DNA of 46,002 bases, taken from positions 3,701 through 49,702 of the forward strand of contig CADBEB010000030.1 of assembly GCA_902793605.1 (NCBI GenBank), in the 5' to 3' direction. Shown piece after piece: positions 1 to 8,276 of this stretch (its first letter is position 1; every line of letters starts with the position of its first letter). Made by a program: the position numbers and the translations under genes. Source of the DNA: an uncultured Eubacteriales bacterium (GTDB lineage Bacteria; Bacillota; Clostridia; Christensenellales; Aristaeellaceae). Below the pieces are notes generated by a model. It had not been told where the DNA came from and made no database searches. It worked only from the letters and a program-made list of their open reading frames with translations.

Positions 1-52
1 ATTTGGTGCAAATTCATAAGCCGAGATTTTCGCTTAAAACGCCGTGTTTATC

Positions 53-99
53 GGGCATTCAGTGGTCTTTTACAATTTGTATTTCACGGATTCAGGTAT
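53..99 (+). repeat. 47-bp dispersed repeat, copy 1
   Basis: This 47-bp segment is identical to 3173-3219. Both copies end in the core TCACGGATTCAGGT, which also occurs alone at 220-233 and inverted at 3073-3086. The two long copies are direct repeats flanking the MATE-LacI operon. The element looks non-coding and no transposase is nearby. It could be a MITE end or another dispersed non-coding repeat. Confidence 0.75.
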
Positions 100-344
100 A
101 CCAGAAAAGGTTGCTTTTTCATAGCTTTTCTTTCACCTTTTGGGTGAATTTCTGTTTTTTATTTTCCGGCTTTCAACGCCCTATTTTACGCGCTTTTCAA
201 CTTCTTCACTTTTCCACTTTCACGGATTCAGGTTTGACACATTCATTCCGGTTATCCGGAAAGCCAGACCAAACGAGAGATGATTTCCGGAAGAATTGCT
301 TTCTAAGAACGAATTCAGTTTTTTAGAAATAATCGCTCAGATAT

Positions 345-400
345 AAAAAACGCAAAGGCGTATTGACTGAAGCAAGGTCAATGCGCCTTTGTTGCGTTTT
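345..400 (-). terminator. Intrinsic terminator of the MATE-LacI operon
   Basis: Read on the minus strand, a long stem (AACGCAACAAAGGCGCATTGAC pairing with GTCAATACGCC plus TTTGCGTT, with a two- to three-base bulge) closes a nine-base loop. It runs directly into TTTTTT. It lies about 160 bases after the LacI stop. The rest of 1-559 holds repeat copies and no convincing gene. Confidence 0.75.
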
Positions 401-559
401 CAGAATGCATATTTCGATGCTTTCATGCGCAGGCTTGAATTTGCGTCCGATCTCGGTCAACGCATATTCTACCCTGAGCTACGCCTCCGGTTATTTTTTT
501 CGTAAGAAACCCCTCATACTGACTTTTCTGATAGCGGATTATCTTAGTTTTTTTGTTTG

Positions 560-1585
560 TTATGAGTCTTCTTTCAGATTCTTCAAGTCCTTCACACTGT
601 CTCCTACCCACAGCTTTACGGGAATACAAACCGTTTGTGCGTCTGTTTCGCCGTTGATCATTTCAAGGAGCAGATGAATTGCCGTTTTTGCCCGAAGAGC
701 ATTGTCCTGCGCGACGGTTGTCAGCTTGGGCAGAGCATTCCGCGCTTCCCGACTGCCGTCAAAGCCGATGACGGAAAGTTCGTCGGGAATATCCACGCCG
801 TTTTTCTGCAAAAAACGCATCAGTTCCAGCGCGTAATAATCCGATACGGCGAAGACGGCGGTGTAGTTTTTGATTGCCGCCAGCCGTTCCTGATAGAATA
901 ACTCCCTTTCGGCTGCCTGCATCGGAATTTTCATGAAGCCGGCTTTGACTTCCAGCCCCTCACACAAGCCCTGATAGCGCAGATAGTCCATACATATTTC
1001 GTTGTCGGCGACGCAAAGCACACGGCGGTGTCCCATTTCTTTCAGATATTGCCCCGCCTGTCTGCCGCCGTCGAAATCGTCAATCGTGAGGTTGCCGAAG
1101 CGGTTCTGCTCATCAAGGAAACCGTCGTAAATCACGAACGGAACGCGGATTCTGTCGCGCAGATCCTGATATTCGTCCTCGCAGAAGCCGATGACTACCA
1201 CGCCGTCAAGATTCCACATGGAGGCAAAGGCGACGATCTCGGTGATTTTCTTTGCCTTTTTGAGCATCATAAAATAGCCGTTTGCCTCGGTTTCGTCCGA
1301 CAGGTAATTGATAGCCGCCGAGATGAACGAATCCTCAAAAACGTGTCCTTCGTACTTGGGGTGATCGTTGACCACTACGCCGATAATACGCGAATTGTTG
1401 CGGGCGAGCAGGGTGGCAGCCATATCGGGAATATAGCCGCGTTCTTCCAGTTTCTGCTCTACCGCCTTGACGGTTCTGTCGGAGATCTTCTGCGTTTTGC
1501 CGTGGAGCACATTGGACACGGTCGCCGTGCTTAATCCCAATTCCTCGGCGATATCTTTGATTCTCACCTTGTTTTCAGACCACAT
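560..1585 (-). CDS. LacI-family transcriptional regulator
   Basis: A 341-residue protein of normal LacI-family length. The N-terminal helix-turn-helix and hinge helix span about residues 7-60 (KDIAEELGLSTATVSNVL). A periplasmic-binding-protein-like effector domain follows, with the family's IGVV start near residue 68 and an IGFDG element late in the protein. AGGAGG sits seven bases before the chosen ATG. It begins 19 bases after the MATE gene ends on the same strand, so the two are probably co-transcribed. The likely role is sugar- or metabolite-responsive repression of its own operon; the ligand cannot be read from sequence. A candidate LacI-type operator lies upstream of the MATE gene at 3010-3027. 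Confidence 0.92.
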   Translation of the reverse strand: MWSENKVRIKDIAEELGLSTATVSNVLHGKTQKISDRTVKAVEQKLEERGYIPDMAATLLARNNSRIIGVVVNDHPKYEGHVFEDSFISAAINYLSDETEANGYFMMLKKAKKITEIVAFASMWNLDGVVVIGFCEDEYQDLRDRIRVPFVIYDGFLDEQNRFGNLTIDDFDGGRQAGQYLKEMGHRRVLCVADNEICMDYLRYQGLCEGLEVKAGFMKIPMQAAERELFYQERLAAIKNYTAVFAVSDYYALELMRFLQKNGVDIPDELSVIGFDGSREARNALPKLTTVAQDNALRAKTAIHLLLEMINGETDAQTVCIPVKLWVGDSVKDLKNLKEDS

Positions 1586-1604
1586 GCCATTGCCTCCTGT
1601 CCTT

Positions 1605-2939
1605 TCACAGCTTCTTCATCCAGTTTTTTCTGACAAAGACGATCCACGTCAGCAGCAGCCGCACACATTCTTCCATAGATAAGATAAAATACACCAGCGG
1701 TATAGATAATTTCCAGACATACGCACCCAGCAGCGCCAGCGGCACGCCGAATCCCCATGTGCCGAGCAGTTCAATGATCATCATGGTGCGCGTCTGTCCT
1801 CCGCTTCGGACAATGCCGCCGCCGAGAATCATATTCAGCACCTTGACCGGAAGCACGACAACGAACGCGATGAGAATCTGACGCGCGGTGGACTTGACAT
1901 ATTCCTCTACGTTGTAAAAGTCAGTGTAAACGCCCATGGCAAGCACCGTCAGGGCGGCAATGACAAACGAGCCGATCAGTCCGTAAAGCAGCAGCCTTCT
2001 GGATTTCTGATAGGCGGAATGCTTTTCGCCCTTTCCCAGTTCTTTTCCTATCAGAATACCCGCCGCCTGCGCTATACCGCTCAATGCGCCGACAGTCAAG
2101 CCCTGCACCGGATACGTCAGCGTCATGGCGGCGCATTCCGGCGTTCCGATGTGACCGTACACCGAAGCGTAGACGTTTTCGCTCAGGCTCCACATAAATT
2201 CAATGACCAGCACGGGAAAGAGTATGGCAAGATAACTGCCGCGGGTCATTTTGGTTAGTCTTGGCATGAACCTGAAAGATATGCTCCTCTTTCTGTCAAT
2301 CACTTTCATGGCGGCAACCATCAGCAGCGCGTTGAAACCCTGAGAGATGACGGTTGCCGTCGCCGCGCCGTTTGCGCCCATGGCAGGGAAACCGAGCTTT
2401 CCGAAGATCAGCAGATAATTCAGCACTGTGTTGAGCAGACTGGATATTATGCTGCACACCAGTGGAAGAGAGGCTTTTTCCATGCAGCGCATTCTGACAG
2501 AAGTCATCATACTCACCGCGTAAGGCAAAAATCCGAAGGCGATGATTCTCAGATATTTTGCGGCAACGGCAACGGTATTTCCGTCCGCCGAGTAAAGACC
2601 CATTAATCTGACGGGAAACGCAAGACACACAGCCATAAACACAACGCCTATTCCTATTGACAGCAGCGTATGCAGCGAAAATCCCCGGTCGGCTTCGTCA
2701 TTATCATTGGCTCCGAGATACTGCGAAAGGATGATGCCCGCGACGCTCACCACCGCCCCGATGACAACGCTGTATAAGGTGCTGAGCTTACCGGCAATCC
2801 CCACTGCCGCCACGCTGACGCTCCCCAGCGACCCGACCATTATCTGATCGACAATGGAAAATGATGATTGCAGCATACACTGCAAGGCAACGGGCAGCGC
2901 GATTTTGAATACCTGCTGAATAAATGAATCCCTGCGCAT
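1605..2939 (-). CDS. MATE-family multidrug/metabolite efflux transporter
   Basis: A polytopic protein of 444 residues in the chosen form, with about twelve hydrophobic helices arranged as two related halves. It opens with the MATE-typical stretch FKIALPVALQCMLQS, followed by VDQIMVGSLG. The family exports organic cations or metabolites by H+ or Na+ antiport across the cytoplasmic membrane. The frame stays open upstream to 3032. The ATG at 2939 is preferred because GAGGAG lies eight bases before it and the MATE fold begins there. It is the first gene of a two-gene operon with the LacI regulator, so efflux may be induced by the regulator's ligand. The substrate is unknown. Confidence 0.9.
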   Translation of the reverse strand: MRRDSFIQQVFKIALPVALQCMLQSSFSIVDQIMVGSLGSVSVAAVGIAGKLSTLYSVVIGAVVSVAGIILSQYLGANDNDEADRGFSLHTLLSIGIGVVFMAVCLAFPVRLMGLYSADGNTVAVAAKYLRIIAFGFLPYAVSMMTSVRMRCMEKASLPLVCSIISSLLNTVLNYLLIFGKLGFPAMGANGAATATVISQGFNALLMVAAMKVIDRKRSISFRFMPRLTKMTRGSYLAILFPVLVIEFMWSLSENVYASVYGHIGTPECAAMTLTYPVQGLTVGALSGIAQAAGILIGKELGKGEKHSAYQKSRRLLLYGLIGSFVIAALTVLAMGVYTDFYNVEEYVKSTARQILIAFVVVLPVKVLNMILGGGIVRSGGQTRTMMIIELLGTWGFGVPLALLGAYVWKLSIPLVYFILSMEECVRLLLTWIVFVRKNWMKKL

Positions 2940-3009
2940 AAAAAATCTCCTCGATGTTTTTTCATGTTCTTTCAAGAAGTTTATAATGGATGGAGTGCCT
3001 TTGCGCAAG

Positions 3010-3027
3010 AGGTTAATCGCGTAACCT
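3010..3027. promoter_or_regulatory. Candidate LacI-type operator
   Basis: AGGTTAATCGCGTAACCT is an 18-bp imperfect palindrome, with seven of nine pairs matching and a central CG. Those are the usual features of LacI-family operators. It sits about 70 bases upstream of the MATE start, where the co-transcribed LacI protein could act. I could not assign a convincing -35/-10 pair around it. Confidence 0.4.
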
Positions 3028-3071
3028 ATCACAAAACAAGCTGCATGATTCTATGGTATTTGCCAATGTAT

Positions 3072-3218
3072 TACCTGAATCCGTGAGACTTGGATTATGA
3101 AAAATGCTTGAAATACGCATAGAATCGAATGTTTCAGGCATTTTTACAGGCATTTTTTCTGCACCCATTTGGGGGCATTCAGTGGTCTTTTACAATTTGT
3201 ATTTCACGGATTCAGGTA
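3072..3218. repeat. Possible MITE-like unit with 15-bp terminal inverted repeats
   Basis: TACCTGAATCCGTGA at 3072-3086 is the exact reverse complement of 3204-3218. Together they bound about 147 bp of non-coding sequence upstream of the MATE gene. The right end includes the 47-bp repeat also found at 53-99. No clear target-site duplication was seen, so the unit is tentative. Confidence 0.4.
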
Positions 3219-3219
3219 T
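3173..3219 (+). repeat. 47-bp dispersed repeat, copy 2
   Basis: This copy is identical over 47 bp to 53-99, and the flanking bases on both sides differ. The gap 2940-3510 holds this repeat, the operator candidate, the inverted core at 3073-3086 and the terminator below. I see no gene in it. Confidence 0.75.
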
Positions 3220-3430
3220 TCCTCAAAGCTATTACAAGCATCCATCTCAAAACCCAGTCCCCACATTTTCTCCGGGAAATCGTTCCAGAAATCAAGGGCA
3301 TCTGTAATCATGTATAGATGAAACATTCCGGGCGTGTAAGTCAGTTTGCCTTTATCTTTCACACCGTTCCCCTCCTTCTGAAAGCAGTATACCCGTCATC
3401 ATATAATAATTGGTCGCTTCATGCGCGACA

Positions 3431-3469
3431 AGTAAAAAAGATGGAGCAGAAAACTGAATCCTGCTCCAT
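3431..3469 (-). terminator. Intrinsic terminator of the three-small-gene operon
   Basis: ATGGAGCAG (3441-3449) pairs perfectly with CTGCTCCAT (3461-3469). On the minus strand the stem is followed by CTTTTTTACT. It lies about 40 bases after the DUF4177-like gene. Confidence 0.8.
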
Positions 3470-3510
3470 ATATCAAAGCCTGTTCCCGTTTCTGTTATTA
3501 CGGGTGCTGG

Positions 3511-3660
3511 TTACTTTTTTCTTTCGTAGGTCACTACCAGGCCATGGCTCATAGCAATGTTGGGTGAAACTGCGACGACGCGCCAGCCATCAGCAGCCAT
3601 ACGGTTCATTTCAGCTTCAGCCTGACGAACCGCATAAACTTCAACCCTATACTCAAACAC
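3511..3660 (-). CDS. Small DUF4177-like protein, GTG start
   Basis: A 49-residue protein starting at GTG, with GGAGGG seven bases upstream and an in-frame TAA immediately before that rules out a longer form. It reads MFEYRVEVYAVRQAEAEMNR, then ADGWRVVAVSPN, and ends VVTYERKK. This is the layout of DUF4177 proteins: an opening E-Y-x-V strand, a short helix, G-W-x-x-V, and a final strand ending in basic residues. The function of DUF4177 is unknown. It starts four bases after the stop of the membrane protein upstream, so translation is probably coupled. A terminator follows. Family assignment rests on pattern recognition only. Confidence 0.7.
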   Translation of the reverse strand: MFEYRVEVYAVRQAEAEMNRMAADGWRVVAVSPNIAMSHGLVVTYERKK

Positions 3661-3663
3661 AGA

Positions 3664-3864
3664 TTATCCCTCCTGGTTCTTCCTGCTCTGTTGCATCCGG
3701 ATCACATTAAAAAGGTTTCCAACTACAACGAACAGCAATCCTATGATAAGCACGGAGCTTCCTGCACCGGAATCAAAAATCGATACCAGAATAAAAGCAA
3801 GGCCAATGATTCCCAATACCAGGGCAGTGATAGTCATCCATGTGTTGTATAGCTTCTTATCCAT
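3664..3864 (-). CDS. Small two-TM membrane protein
   Basis: A 66-residue protein starting MDKKLYNTWM. It has two hydrophobic helices (about residues 9-28 and 35-54) and a basic, polar tail ending RMQQSRKNQEG. The ATG at 3864 is chosen over the upstream in-frame ATG because GGAGAG precedes it. Its start overlaps the 3' end of the His-rich gene by eight bases. The DUF4177-like gene begins four bases after its stop. No known family was recognised; a small membrane partner of its operon neighbours is the most that can be said. Confidence 0.7.
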   Translation of the reverse strand: MDKKLYNTWMTITALVLGIIGLAFILVSIFDSGAGSSVLIIGLLFVVVGNLFNVIRMQQSRKNQEG

Positions 3865-4045
3865 TGTAGTTCTCTCCTTCATACTCTTCTGTACGATTCT
3901 GATTCGCACGGCTGGCAAAGAGCCCAATCAGCGCACCGAGCAGAAGGCCTCTGCCCAGTCCGCCATGGCGATGATGATGGCAATGGCAGCGATGGCCACC
4001 AAAGATCATGTTCCCCAGGGTCAGGATACCAAGCAGACGCAGCAT
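3857..4045 (-). CDS. Small His/Cys-cluster hydrophobic protein
   Basis: A 62-residue protein starting MLRLLGILTLGNMIFGGHR. It has a short hydrophobic N-terminus, then a dense CHCHHHRHGG cluster, a Gly/Leu-rich hydrophobic stretch (LGRGLLLGALIGLFASR), and an acidic tail. GGAGG lies nine bases before the ATG, which decides this start over the longer open frame. The His/Cys cluster could bind a transition metal, but that is inference. It is the first of three tightly packed tiny genes ending at the terminator at 3431-3469. The family was not recognised. Confidence 0.65.
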   Translation of the reverse strand: MLRLLGILTLGNMIFGGHRCHCHHHRHGGLGRGLLLGALIGLFASRANQNRTEEYEGENYNG

Positions 4046-4077
4046 TGTGATGTTCCTCCATTTCGGTCGTTTTGTTT

Positions 4078-4095
4078 GTACCGGCCATTCGGTAC
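4078..4095. promoter_or_regulatory. Short palindrome upstream of the small-gene operon
   Basis: GTACCG (4078-4083) and CGGTAC (4090-4095) are perfect inverted arms around a six-base spacer. The site is about 33 bases upstream of the His-rich gene's ATG and is suited to an operator. No promoter pair was confidently assigned. Confidence 0.35.
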
Positions 4096-4174
4096 GGTTA
4101 TAGGATAAAGCAGTGCATATCAGAAAAACAGGATCAGAAGTGAAAGATACAACACTATATTTCTCCCCAAAATG

Positions 4175-4210
4175 AAAAAAGCGGCCCCATGGATTCAACT
4201 CCACAAGGCC
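4175..4210 (-). terminator. Intrinsic terminator of the sugar ABC operon
   Basis: On the minus strand GGCCTTGTGGA and TCCATGGGGCC form an 11-bp stem (three G-U pairs) around GTTGAA. The stem is followed by GCTTTTTT. It lies 25 bases after the last permease gene. Confidence 0.85.
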
Positions 4211-4235
4211 TGACGGTTAGTCGACCGCAGTATCC

Positions 4236-5087
4236 TTAACCTTTTACACTCCCGGCGGTCAATCCCTGTACGAAGAACTTTTGGCACAGGATAAAGATCA
4301 GTACAACAGGAATCAATGTCAGAACCGACATAGCAAATACATATCCCCATTGTGTAAACTGATGTTGACCAAAGAAACCCGCAATCGCAATAGGAAGTGT
4401 TCTCTTACTTGTATCATTGATAACTGTGTTGGCCCACGGATATTCTTCCCATGCGGTCAAAAAGTTAAAAATGCTGACAGAGGCAATAGCCGGAGAAGCA
4501 AGCGGAAGGGCAATTCTGGTATAGACTGTCCATACACTTGCCCCGTCAATCCAGGATGCCTCCATGATCTCGCCGGGAATATTCTCCATAAAGCCCTTGA
4601 TCATGAAGGTGGAGAACGGAATTACCCATGCCACATAAAACGGAATTAATCCCCACAACTGATTTACAAGATTCAATTTTGTCGCCAGTTCAAACTGAGG
4701 AACGATCATTGTTGTACCGGGTATGATCATGGTCAGAATGATGAAACCGAATATAAGTTTGTTTACTTTCAGTTTGAATTTTCCAAGGACAAACGCCATC
4801 GCGGAAGAGACTGCCGCTGCCAGAGTGATTGTAGAAAGTGAAACAAAAGCTGAGTTCAGAAAGTTCACATAGAATTTGCTTTGGTTGAGAATATAACCAT
4901 AGTTCTCCAGCGTCAGAGCTTCCCACTTGGGGAAGAAGCGAGGAGGATATTCATAAAGCGCACCATTGGGACGCAGTGATGTCGAAATCATATAGATCAT
5001 CGGCAAAGTGAAGATTACGGTACCCAGTGCAAGAAGGAAATACCGTAGGATCATGCCTCGGATTTTCGCTCCATTCAGGCTTTTCAC
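4236..5087 (-). CDS. Sugar ABC transporter permease, MalG type
   Basis: A 283-residue integral membrane protein with six predicted helices. The binding-protein-dependent transport EAA loop falls near residues 173-198 (EIMEASWIDGAS, then IALPLASPA), where the shared cytoplasmic ATPase would dock. It has the usual MalG-type end, a basic and glycine tail (QGLTAGSVKG). It follows the MalF-type gene by 12 bases and the operon ends at the terminator just downstream. Together with its partner it forms the membrane channel for an oligosaccharide taken up by the CUT1 mechanism. No ATPase gene is present; CUT1 systems commonly share an MsmK-like ATPase encoded elsewhere. Confidence 0.93.
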   Translation of the reverse strand: MKSLNGAKIRGMILRYFLLALGTVIFTLPMIYMISTSLRPNGALYEYPPRFFPKWEALTLENYGYILNQSKFYVNFLNSAFVSLSTITLAAAVSSAMAFVLGKFKLKVNKLIFGFIILTMIIPGTTMIVPQFELATKLNLVNQLWGLIPFYVAWVIPFSTFMIKGFMENIPGEIMEASWIDGASVWTVYTRIALPLASPAIASVSIFNFLTAWEEYPWANTVINDTSKRTLPIAIAGFFGQHQFTQWGYVFAMSVLTLIPVVLIFILCQKFFVQGLTAGSVKG

Positions 5088-5099
5088 GACGGCACCTCC

Positions 5100-5984
5100 T
5101 TAATTATCACGGTTCCGCATCATACGGAACTGCACGATCGCCAACAGGCCAAGGCTAAATGCCATCACAAAACTCAGAGCCGCTGCGTATCCGAACTTGC
5201 CGGTGCTAAATGCTTTATAGTACATCCAGGTTAAAAGAGTATCGGTTTGATGTGCCGGTTTCCCTCCAGTAATCATTTTGATTGAAGTAAAGACGTTAAA
5301 TCCACCGATTGTCAGTTCGATCAATGCAAACAAGATTGTTCCTTTTATACCAGGCAGTGTGACGTGAACAAATTTGCCCCATGCCCCGCATCCATCAATC
5401 TCAGATGCTTCATAAAGATCCTGCGGCACTTGCTGCAGAGCAGCCAGGAAAATGACCATATTCCAGCCGATTCCTTTCCAAATGCCCAGAATCATAGCCA
5501 CACTGATCCCGCCCCAGCGAGTATCAAGCCAACGTATGTTTGATGAGGTTATTCCGACAACCTTCCACAGGAAATAGTTCAGGAGTCCTTCCGTGTTGAA
5601 AATATAGCGGAATACCAATGAAGCGATTACCCATGATGTAACAACCGGAAGATAGTTGATCACTCTGAATGTTACGCTGAATCGTTTGATCCCGTTCAGC
5701 AGAATCGCGGTAAACAGACCGATTGCCATCTGCCCTGGAACAGTGATGAGTGTATAAACGATACTGTTTACAAACACCGTCCAGAAAGTCTGGTCCTGAA
5801 ATACTTCTTTATAGTTTTCGATCCCGTTGAAAGGCTGTGTAAGCATTGAGGAGAAGCTCATATCACACAGGCTCATCCAGAACAGGCGGATTATTGGGTA
5901 TACCGTGAAGGCAGCAAACAGCAAAAGGCCTGGCAAAAGCAAGGCGATCAGCTGAGTTCGATTCAAACGGGATTTTGTGATCAT
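5100..5984 (-). CDS. Sugar ABC transporter permease, MalF type
   Basis: A 294-residue membrane protein starting MITKSRLNRTQLIALLLPGL, with six predicted helices and an EAA loop near residues 193-216 (EASEIDGCGAWGK, then VTLPGIKG). The ATG at 5984 has GGAG upstream and matches the usual start just before the first helix; the frame runs 16 codons further up without a better site. It lies between the binding-protein gene and the MalG-type gene on the same strand. It is the first half of the heterodimeric permease of a CUT1 carbohydrate importer. Substrate identity is not visible; the GH13 remnant upstream hints at alpha-glucans or maltodextrin-like sugars. Confidence 0.93.
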   Translation of the reverse strand: MITKSRLNRTQLIALLLPGLLLFAAFTVYPIIRLFWMSLCDMSFSSMLTQPFNGIENYKEVFQDQTFWTVFVNSIVYTLITVPGQMAIGLFTAILLNGIKRFSVTFRVINYLPVVTSWVIASLVFRYIFNTEGLLNYFLWKVVGITSSNIRWLDTRWGGISVAMILGIWKGIGWNMVIFLAALQQVPQDLYEASEIDGCGAWGKFVHVTLPGIKGTILFALIELTIGGFNVFTSIKMITGGKPAHQTDTLLTWMYYKAFSTGKFGYAAALSFVMAFSLGLLAIVQFRMMRNRDN

Positions 5985-6043
5985 GTACTCATCTCCGGAA
6001 AGTGTGGCGGAGCAGACAGCCTGCCCCGCCACAGGGTCAATGG

Positions 6044-7288
6044 TTATTTCAGGAGTTCATCCCACTTAGCAGCCAGCTCATCCATGGCTTCCTGAGCAGT
6101 CTTTTCACCTGTCACGACAGCGGTCATAGCAACCGTCAGATCGTTGTCCATCTCACTCCAGGCAGCGACTGTAGGACGGGCTTTTGCGGTCTGGATCGCC
6201 TCAATGAAAGGAGCATAATCCGCAGCTTTCACAGTTTCACTTTCCAGAGCAGCCTTGTTTACGGGAATCTGTCCGCACTTGTCCATCTCAGTCTCAGCGA
6301 ATTCGCTGGTCATGAACTGCATGAACTTCCAGGCAGCTTCCTTATTCGCGGAATTGAACATAGCGATGTCTTCGCCGCCCAGTACGGAAATGCTTCCACC
6401 TTCACCAGCAGGAATCGGCGCAGTGCCATAGGCAACATCCGGGTATGCACCGGCCAGTTCAGCAGACTTCCAGGGGCCTTCAAGCATCATGGCATAACGG
6501 CCAGTACCAAAACCATCCGTCATGGGGATATCACCAGAATTGAACCCGGTGATGCCACCTTCTTTTACCAGTTCAGCAAAGGTTTCAACAGCTTTAACAG
6601 TAGCGGGTCCATTGATGTAGCCGGTTGCTACAGTCTGATCTTCGTTCGTCAGGCTTCCACCAAAGCTCCAGATGAAGGGGCAGATATTCCAGCCAGCCAG
6701 AGCAGGCTCGTTCCAGCCCCAGACCTGCTGACCATTGGCGTTTTCGCCAGACAGCTTCTTCACAGCTTCAACCCACTCATCCATGGTAGTGGGAACCTGC
6801 ACGCCGGCTTCCTCCAGCATGGTTTTGTTGTAGAATACGATCTTGCTGTTCGTATTCAGAGCCAGAGCATAGTTATGGCCACCAATCACGCTGGTGGACA
6901 TAGCGCTGTCAAGCAGTTTGCCGCTTACCTCGGCGAAGTCGGGCATTTCTTCATCAAGGGCTACCAGGATGCCCATCTTCTGGAATTCGGGCAGCCAGGC
7001 AATGTCACAACGGGCTACGTCGGGCAGTGCGTTGCTCTTTGCGCTGACCAGCACCTTGTCATGCAGTTCAGCCCATTCATGAGAGACAGCGTTCACTTTG
7101 ATTCCGGGATTTTCAGCTTCAAAAGCAGGAATCAGGACATTCATCAGGGTTTCGTTTTCAGCAGATTGAGCGCTGTAATGATGCCAGAAATTGATCGTAA
7201 CAGTTTCGCCCTCAGCGAAGGCAGAACCAACGGTCAGGATCATCAGACATGCCAACAGTGCAGCCAGCAATTTGGTACGGGTACGCAT
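6044..7288 (-). CDS. Extracellular sugar-binding protein of the ABC importer
   Basis: A 414-residue protein beginning MRTRTKLLAALLACLMILTV, with a signal peptide probably cut after AFA near residue 25. The mature part starts with VTINFWHHYSAQS and carries the family-1 extracellular solute-binding pattern (DVARCDIAWLPEFQKMG, YNKTMLEEAGV, and GPWKSAEL late in the protein). AAGGAGG precedes the ATG. The expected lipobox Cys after the hydrophobic core is absent; the only Cys (residue 14) sits inside the core. Gram-positive binding proteins are normally lipoproteins, so anchoring here is unclear. It is the third gene of the interrupted GH13-SBP-MalF-MalG operon. Confidence 0.92.
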   Translation of the reverse strand: MRTRTKLLAALLACLMILTVGSAFAEGETVTINFWHHYSAQSAENETLMNVLIPAFEAENPGIKVNAVSHEWAELHDKVLVSAKSNALPDVARCDIAWLPEFQKMGILVALDEEMPDFAEVSGKLLDSAMSTSVIGGHNYALALNTNSKIVFYNKTMLEEAGVQVPTTMDEWVEAVKKLSGENANGQQVWGWNEPALAGWNICPFIWSFGGSLTNEDQTVATGYINGPATVKAVETFAELVKEGGITGFNSGDIPMTDGFGTGRYAMMLEGPWKSAELAGAYPDVAYGTAPIPAGEGGSISVLGGEDIAMFNSANKEAAWKFMQFMTSEFAETEMDKCGQIPVNKAALESETVKAADYAPFIEAIQTAKARPTVAAWSEMDNDLTVAMTAVVTGEKTAQEAMDELAAKWDELLK

Positions 7289-7301
7289 GGGATCTTCCTC
7301 C

Positions 7302-8276
7302 TTAAGATTTCGTTATGATCTTAACGGAATGCGGCTGAACGTCGACTGATTCCTCCGCTTCCGTGAAGTCCAGATGATGGGAAATTTCGCCCGAGTTAAA
7401 TACAGCAATCACATAATCAGTGCCCAACGAACGCTTAAAAGCGAACAGATGCGCCTGATCATCCGCAATCAGCGGTTCATATGATCCTTTTCGGATAGAC
7501 TCATGTTCTTTTCGAACCTGCACCAGTTCCTTTTCCCAGGTAAGCAGGTTTTGATCCGGGTGTTCCCAGATCATTCCTCCCCGGCAACCGGGATCATTTT
7601 CGCCGGTCATACCGAGTTCATCGCCATAATAGATTGCAGGTGAACCAAGGAAGAGCATCTGAAATGCCATCGCCTGTTTCAGTCTCCATTCTTCATTTCC
7701 GCATTCTGTCAAGAAACGCGCTGTGTCATGACTGCCAAGGCAGTTATACATAGCCATATTCATCTGATCCGGATAACGCATCAGCATGTTCATCAGACGA
7801 TTGCTAAAAATACTTTCAGTAATCGAGCCATGTGCAAAATAGTCAATCATCGCATCCCTGAACAGATAGTTCATGGCACAATCGAATCCATCCGGCCCAA
7901 GCATGTTTGATGCGTCTCCCCATGTTTCACACAGGAGAACTGCATCCGGATATTTCTTCTTGACTTCTTCCCGCCACCAGGTGACAGCATGACGATCCAG
8001 TTCATCCGCAACATCAAAGCGCCATCCGTCAATATGGGCATGATCCAGCCAGTACAGAAGGACATCCCGTACATATTTTCTGACATCCGAATTAGCACCG
8101 TTCAGCCTCGGCATATAAGGATAATCGCCCACACATTCATAGCATTCCGGTGTGTTTTCAATCGGGAAGCGTTTGGGATAGAACCACTCCCTGTATTGAC
8201 TGTCTTCGCCATTTCGAACCAGATCTTCAAAGGGTGCAAAATGAATACCAACGTGATTGAAAACGCCATCAAGAAT
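7302..8276 (-). pseudogene. 5'-truncated GH13 alpha-glycosidase (neopullulanase-like)
   Basis: About 324 codons of GH13 sequence, roughly the C-terminal 55-60% of a typical ~580-residue neopullulanase or maltogenic amylase. All four conserved regions survive: ILDGVFNHVG (I), DGWRFDVAD with the nucleophile Asp (II), LLCETWGD with the acid/base Glu (III) and LGSHDTARF (IV). The beta-sandwich domain C follows. The N-terminal domain and the first barrel strands are missing. Homology stops abruptly at about 8276, where the sequence becomes the start of a flavodoxin-like gene in another frame. An open frame continues upstream to an ATG at 8309, but MHSAKDLRKP is only the out-of-frame reading of that other gene. 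A working barrel is unlikely. It is followed 13 bases later by the sugar-binding protein gene. Confidence 0.85.

Noticed and set aside
469..488. Reverse complement GGAGGCGTAGCTCAGGGTAG looks like the start of a tRNA (acceptor plus D-arm).
   Set aside because: The D-arm does not close, and no anticodon arm, T-arm GTTC motif or matching acceptor 3' strand follows.
3318..3554. 78-codon plus-strand frame between the repeat and the small-gene operon.
   Set aside because: It runs through the terminator hairpin and opposite the DUF4177-like gene, with no ribosome site.
6002..7318. 438-codon open frame on the plus strand opposite the sugar-binding protein.
   Set aside because: It is a shadow of the clearly coding minus-strand gene, with no ribosome site and low-complexity, protein-unlike content.
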